A DNA stretch of 10,809 bases from a bacterium. GTDB lineage: Bacteria > JAMORN01. Of this stretch, positions 7,389 through 10,809 are shown in pieces (the first letter of the stretch is position 1; every line of letters starts with the position of its first letter). The notes under the pieces are model-generated. The model was given only the letters and a program-made list of their open reading frames with translations. It had not been told where the DNA came from and did no database searches. A program made the translations under genes and the position numbers. The stretch covers positions 1 to 10,809 of the forward strand of contig JAMORN010000066.1 in NCBI GenBank assembly GCA_027063545.1. Reading direction: 5' to 3'.

Positions 7389-7397
7389 AACTACTTT

Positions 7398-8261
7398 TTA
7401 TATTTCTTTTTTTGCTTTTAGTTTTTCTACAATTTTATCACCAATAGAAACAAAAGCACTTGCTGCTAAAGAATCACTATAAGCCTCTATATAAGAAATA
7501 CCTTTATCAGTTGCTTCTATAACTTTAGGATCAAGAGGAACATATCCTAAAATATCTATATGAAAATCCTCTGCAGCCCTTTCTACATTTCCTCTTGGAA
7601 AGATCTCTATCTCTTTTTCACAATGAGGACAGATTAAATAACTCATATTTTCAATAATACCTAAAACATCAACATTTACCCTTTTGGCAAATGTAATTGC
7701 TTTTCTTGCATCTAAAAGAGAAACTTCTTGAGGGGTTGTTACAATTATAGCACCATCAATTTTATTTGGCATCTGTTGAACAATTGTTAAAGGCGCATCA
7801 CCTGTTCCTGGAGGATTATCAACAACCATAAAGTCAATCTCAGGCCAAACAAAATCATCAAAGAACTGTTTAATAACACCTGTTATCATTGGTCCTCTCC
7901 AAATTAACGCCTCGTCAGGATTTGGTAGGATGGAAGCAATAGATAGTACCCAAAGATTTTCTTTTACCTGAATTGGCATAGGTTTTCCATCTTCTGTAAA
8001 TGGTAGTTTTTTCCCTTCAATACCTGTCATTCTGGCAATTGAGGGTCCATGGACATCTAAATCTAAAATAGCAGTTTTATATCCCTTTGAAGCTAAATAG
8101 TAAGCAAGATTAACACTTACAGTTGATTTTCCAACACCACCTTTTCCACTTAACACCAAAATAGTATTCTTTATTTTCTCAATATTTTTTTGTTTATTTT
8201 GTTCTTTTGCAAAGTTTTCAAAAGCATTTTTATTAAAATGATCTTTTCCTCCAGGTTGCAT
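7398..8261 (-). CDS. Mrp/NBP35-type Fe-S cluster carrier P-loop ATPase
   Basis: Members of this MinD-like ATPase family hold and transfer Fe-S clusters in the cytoplasm. The 287-residue protein has a deviant Walker A motif SGKGGVGKST (38-47), the LDLDVHGPS motif (66-74), WRGPM (121-125) and VDNPPGTGD (147-155), all typical of Mrp/ApbC/NBP35. The Cys211-Pro-His-Cys214 motif is the conserved CxxC that bridges a 4Fe-4S cluster across the dimer. The N-terminal MIP18/DUF59 domain of E. coli Mrp is absent, so this is the short form. A GGAGG 5 bases before the ATG fixes the start. It follows feoB on the same strand after 93 bases and ends in a strong terminator, so it may be partly co-transcribed with the iron transporter, although it has its own promoter candidate. 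Confidence 0.93.
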   Translation of the reverse strand: MQPGGKDHFNKNAFENFAKEQNKQKNIEKIKNTILVLSGKGGVGKSTVSVNLAYYLASKGYKTAILDLDVHGPSIARMTGIEGKKLPFTEDGKPMPIQVKENLWVLSIASILPNPDEALIWRGPMITGVIKQFFDDFVWPEIDFMVVDNPPGTGDAPLTIVQQMPNKIDGAIIVTTPQEVSLLDARKAITFAKRVNVDVLGIIENMSYLICPHCEKEIEIFPRGNVERAAEDFHIDILGYVPLDPKVIEATDKGISYIEAYSDSLAASAFVSIGDKIVEKLKAKKEI

Positions 8262-8310
8262 ATCTTCCTCCTAATTTTGTTAAAATTTAGTATTGTTAGT
8301 TATAATTAAA

Positions 8311-8338
8311 AATATAAATAAAAAATCAAAAAATTCAA
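8311..8338 (-). promoter_or_regulatory. Candidate sigma-70-type promoter for the mrp-like gene
   Basis: In the 93-base gap after feoB, the minus strand carries TTGAAT (8338-8333, four of six to TTGACA), a 16-base spacer and TATATT (8316-8311, five of six to TATAAT). This predicts a start of transcription near 8303 and a leader of about 40 bases with GGAGG at its end. The flanking DNA is very AT-rich, so chance matches are likely. I see no terminator for feoB in this gap. Confidence 0.35.
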
Positions 8339-8354
8339 AATAAAATATCACAAA

Positions 8355-10391
8355 TCACATAATATTAACAATAAAAATACCTATTTGGTAGAATAATGTG
8401 GCAACGGTCCATCCAAGGAGTATTGTATATACAGTTGTAAATATTGCCCATTTCCAGCCTATTTCATTTTTTATAGCAGCAATTGTTGCTACACATGGTA
8501 TATACAAAAGGCTCATAAGCATGAAGGCATAACCAGATAAAGGATTAAAGTTGTTTGATATTATATTAACAAGGGAGTCCTCTCCTGCATTATATAAAAT
8601 CCCAAGAGTTCCAACAACAAGTTCCTTTGCCATGGTTCCAAAAAGAAGAGCAACAGCATTTTGCCAAGAAGCAAAACCAGAAGGCACTAAAACAGGAGCT
8701 ATAAATTGGCCAATTTTTCCTAAAATACTATCCTTAGATAGATATTCAACGCCCCAAGGAAGGGAAGCCAAAGCCCATATTAATATAGACGCAAATAAAA
8801 TTATTGTTCCTGCTTTTTTAATAAAAAGTTTTGTTTTAAGCCAAGAATAAAATATTAATCCTTTAAATTGTGGCATATGATAAGGAGGCATTTCCATAAT
8901 TAAAGGCGAGTATTCTTTTTTGAAGAAGATATTTTTAAATATTCTTGCAACAACAAAGGCTAAAATTATTCCTATTAAGTATAATGATAATAGGATTAAA
9001 GATTTATTTTTTTTAAATAAAGCATTTATAAAAAGAAGATAAATAGGAAGACGGGCAGAGCAAGACATAAGAGGTATTGTTATAATTGTCAATATTCTAT
9101 CCTTAGGATTTGAAAGGGTTCTTGTAGCTGTTATTGCCGGGACATTACAACCAAATCCAAGAATAAATGGTATAAAAGATTTTCCATGAAGCCCCATCTT
9201 ATGCATAATTTTATCCATTAAAAATGCTGCTCTTGCCATATATCCAGAGTCTTCAAGTATTCCCATTAAGAAATAAAGAATAAAAATACTAGGGAAAAAT
9301 ACTAAAATAGAACCAACTCCTCCTATTATTCCGTCAACCAAAAGAGATATTAACCAATCAGGAAAATGGTGATTCTCTCCTACTTTTGTAACAATATTTG
9401 ATAATATTCCAAAGAAACTATCTATAATACCAGATAACGGCTCGCTTAATGTGAAAACAATCTGAAATATTATATATAAAATTAATATTAATATAGGAAA
9501 ACCAAGATATTTATTTGTTAGAATATTGTCTATTTTGTTTGTTAATGATAGTTTTTCCTCTATATCCACCTTTTTTGTAATAACCTCATTAAGAAGTCCT
9601 TTTATATATCCATATCTGTTTTCTATAACAAGATCCTCTAAAGTAATCCCATGCTTATCAATAAAATCCCTCTCTATTTCGTCTTTTTTATATAAAACTT
9701 TTTTGCCGTTTTCATCATTTATTAGTTTATTTACAAGAAATTCATCATTCTCAAATATCCTTAATATTAGCCATCTTTTATTTAATGTTTTAAAGCCTAT
9801 TTTTTCTAAAAGAGAATCATCTATTAAATCAAAAAGTTTGTTTATTTCATCCTCTAATGTAGATGAATATAATATAGGCTTTCTTCCTTTTGGAGATTTG
9901 TAAAACTCAACAATCCTCTTTTTTAATTCTTCAATCCCAACCGATTTATTCCCAATAGTCTCGACCACAGGAATATTAAGTAGTTTTTCTAAAAGTTTTG
10001 TATCTATTTTTATCCCCTGAGATTCAACAAGATCCATCATATTTAATACCAAAATTACAGGAAGATTTAGTTCTAAAAGCTGAAGGGTAAGATAGAGATT
10101 TCTATTTAAATTAGAGGCATCAACAATATTAACTAAAATATCATAACCACCCTCTAAAATTACATCTCTTGATATCTTTTCATCAATAGAAAAAGCATTT
10201 AAAGAATAAATACCGGGAAGATCAATCACATTAACTCTAAATCCATCAAAACTAAACTCACCTTCCTTTTTTTCAACAGTTACACCCGGCCAATTACCAA
10301 CCTTTTGAGTATCCCCTGTTAATCCATTAAAAATTGACGTTTTCCCACAATTTGGGTTTCCCGCTAAAACTATATTTATAACATTTTTCAT
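8355..10391 (-). CDS. feoB: FeoB ferrous iron transporter
   Basis: FeoB is an inner-membrane Fe(II) importer with a cytoplasmic G domain. The 678-residue product has G1 GNPNCGKT (11-18), G3 DLPG (57-60) and G4 NMMD (117-120), with a likely G5 near 145-150. A helical spacer (~170-290) leads to the membrane part with Gate and Core regions: EDSGYMARAAF (380-390), GFGCNVPAI (412-420), MSCSARLPIY (442-451), GTMAKELVVGTLG (585-597) and YIPCVATIAAIKNE (630-643). The cysteines at 415, 444 and 633 are the conserved ones proposed to line the iron path. It is shorter than E. coli FeoB (773 residues) but complete. A GGAGG lies 6 bases before the ATG. No feoA or feoC is adjacent. The upstream region holds a strong dyad that could be an operator; mrp follows downstream. 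Confidence 0.97.
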   Translation of the reverse strand: MKNVINIVLAGNPNCGKTSIFNGLTGDTQKVGNWPGVTVEKKEGEFSFDGFRVNVIDLPGIYSLNAFSIDEKISRDVILEGGYDILVNIVDASNLNRNLYLTLQLLELNLPVILVLNMMDLVESQGIKIDTKLLEKLLNIPVVETIGNKSVGIEELKKRIVEFYKSPKGRKPILYSSTLEDEINKLFDLIDDSLLEKIGFKTLNKRWLILRIFENDEFLVNKLINDENGKKVLYKKDEIERDFIDKHGITLEDLVIENRYGYIKGLLNEVITKKVDIEEKLSLTNKIDNILTNKYLGFPILILILYIIFQIVFTLSEPLSGIIDSFFGILSNIVTKVGENHHFPDWLISLLVDGIIGGVGSILVFFPSIFILYFLMGILEDSGYMARAAFLMDKIMHKMGLHGKSFIPFILGFGCNVPAITATRTLSNPKDRILTIITIPLMSCSARLPIYLLFINALFKKNKSLILLSLYLIGIILAFVVARIFKNIFFKKEYSPLIMEMPPYHMPQFKGLIFYSWLKTKLFIKKAGTIILFASILIWALASLPWGVEYLSKDSILGKIGQFIAPVLVPSGFASWQNAVALLFGTMAKELVVGTLGILYNAGEDSLVNIISNNFNPLSGYAFMLMSLLYIPCVATIAAIKNEIGWKWAIFTTVYTILLGWTVATLFYQIGIFIVNIM

Positions 10392-10450
10392 CTTCTACCT
10401 CCTTTTTTTATTTTATTACTAAATATATAATTTTTGTTATCAAAAATCAC

Positions 10451-10482
10451 ATATTAAATTTAGATATATCTAACTTTAATAT
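10451..10482. promoter_or_regulatory. 32-base imperfect palindrome between feoB and the thiamine gene, candidate operator
   Basis: Positions 10451-10482 form an inverted repeat with 15 of 16 base pairs matched; only 10459/10474 fail. The core TTAGATATATCTAA (10460-10473) is perfect. It lies 60 bases upstream of the feoB ATG and 80 bases upstream of the thiamine gene ATG, so it can act on either. The TTAG...CTAA ends resemble the outer bases of DtxR/IdeR-type iron boxes, but the centre does not match their consensus, nor is it a clear Fur box. An iron-dependent repressor site for feoB is the natural inference. Confidence 0.5.
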
Positions 10483-10549
10483 AAAAAATTTCACAGAACA
10501 AAACAAAAACTTTATACAATAATATTTTATTTGGAGAGAGATTTTTTTA

Positions 10550-10555
10550 TATATT
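10550..10555 (+). promoter_or_regulatory. Possible -10 box for the thiamine gene
   Basis: TATATT ends 7 bases before ATG 10563, the same distance as in front of the C25 protease gene. If used, transcription would begin at or next to the start codon, giving a leaderless mRNA. No good -35 is seen at 16-18 bases upstream (the bases there are TTATTT or similar), so support is weak. A second candidate, TACAAT at 10515-10520, would give a leader of about 35 bases carrying GGAGAG too far from the ATG to serve as a ribosome site. Confidence 0.25.
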
Positions 10556-10562
10556 TTTTGAT

Positions 10563-10809
10563 ATGGAGAAAATGTTTAAAGGTTTTTATAGAGTAATAGA
10601 TGCTAATATAAATAGATTTAAAGAAGGTATAAGAGTTGTAGAGGATGTTCTAAGATATATATTTGAAGATGAAGCAGTATATAAACATTTAAAAAAATTA
10701 CGCCATGATATAGATGAGATAATAAATAAAGCAGGAATAGATGATATACAAAGATTAAAAGAAAGGGATTCTATTAATGATATAGAAAGGAAAAACTATA
10801 ATAAGAGTG
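10563..10809 (+). CDS. ThiD2-type N-terminal domain of a thiamine-phosphate synthase (3' end beyond window)
   Basis: Open from ATG 10563 to the right edge, 82 codons. The visible part, with GFYRVIDANINRFKEGIRVV at 7-26, VEDVLRYIFED at 26-36, LRHDID at 46-51 and RDSINDI near 67-73, matches the ThiD2 (PF17792-like) helical domain that precedes ThiE in some bacteria. In those proteins ThiE joins the thiazole and pyrimidine phosphates, and the N-terminal domain has been proposed to phosphorylate HMP-P. The ThiE barrel would lie past the edge; it could instead be a stand-alone ThiD2. Either ATG 10563 or ATG 10572 could be the start: the first has TATATT 7 bases upstream and no Shine-Dalgarno; the second has GGAG only 3 bases away. 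No TPP riboswitch is visible upstream. The gene is divergent from feoB. Confidence 0.8.
   Translation, partial: MEKMFKGFYRVIDANINRFKEGIRVVEDVLRYIFEDEAVYKHLKKLRHDIDEIINKAGIDDIQRLKERDSINDIERKNYNKS

Noticed and set aside
8551-9903. Plus-strand open frames opposite feoB (8551-8850 and 9526-9903)
   Set aside because: Antisense to conserved FeoB motifs; Ser/Phe/Ile-rich products, no ribosome sites.
10392-10562. TPP riboswitch ahead of the thiamine gene
   Set aside because: The conserved CTGAGA and ACCTGA elements of the thi box are absent from the upstream region.
10392-10562. Classical Fur box ahead of feoB
   Set aside because: No good match to GATAATGATAATCATTATC; the dyad present has a different core, so only a general operator is proposed.
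1-10809. tRNA or rRNA genes, insertion sequences, phage or defence genes
   Set aside because: No GC-rich structured stretch, terminal inverted repeats, transposase, integrase or toxin-antitoxin pair was seen; nearly all of the window is accounted for by eight coding genes.

Overview
The window is strongly AT-rich (about 30% G+C by eye). Arginine is written mostly as AGA and isoleucine often as ATA. It reads as chromosomal bacterial DNA: eight protein genes, packed tightly, with no sign of phage, insertion sequences, CRISPR or integrases. The cell should be diderm, because the window encodes an OmpA-type outer-membrane protein with thrombospondin type 3 (TSP3) repeats and a secreted C25 (gingipain-family) protease with a C-terminal FlgD/type IX-like domain. 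This combination, with the base composition, suggests a candidate phylum of the WOR-3/Hydrothermae/FCB sort. That placement is a guess from gene style, not a measured result.

Layout: (a) 1-4001, minus strand, a compact operon read ssb > CorC-like membrane protein > unknown two-helix coiled-coil membrane protein > OmpA-like TSP3 protein. The last gene runs off the left edge. (b) 4068-5126, plus strand, rlmN, divergent from ssb across a 66-base gap. (c) 5123-7345, minus strand, the C25 protease, whose stop codon interlocks with that of rlmN. (d) 7398-8261, minus strand, an Mrp/NBP35-type Fe-S carrier ATPase followed by a clear intrinsic terminator. (e) 8355-10391, minus strand, FeoB ferrous iron transporter. 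(f) 10563 to the right edge, plus strand, the start of a thiamine gene (the ThiD2-type domain found in front of some ThiE proteins), divergent from feoB. No gene-free stretch exceeds 300 bases; the longest is 10392-10562.

Function: FeoB imports Fe(II) and the next gene, Mrp, handles Fe-S clusters, so (d) and (e) form an iron-related block; RlmN is itself an Fe-S radical-SAM enzyme. The left operon joins replication/repair (SSB) to envelope proteins.

Main points for a second look: a 32-base, 15-of-16-pair dyad between feoB and the thiamine gene, placed where a feoB operator would sit; a CorC-like protein in which the first CBS repeat has apparently been lost; corC starting inside the codons for the SSB acidic tip; a terminator filling the gap ahead of the protease gene; and three genes without a usable Shine-Dalgarno, two with TATATT exactly 7 bases before the ATG, hinting at leaderless mRNAs. 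I did not find a clearly new multi-gene system.
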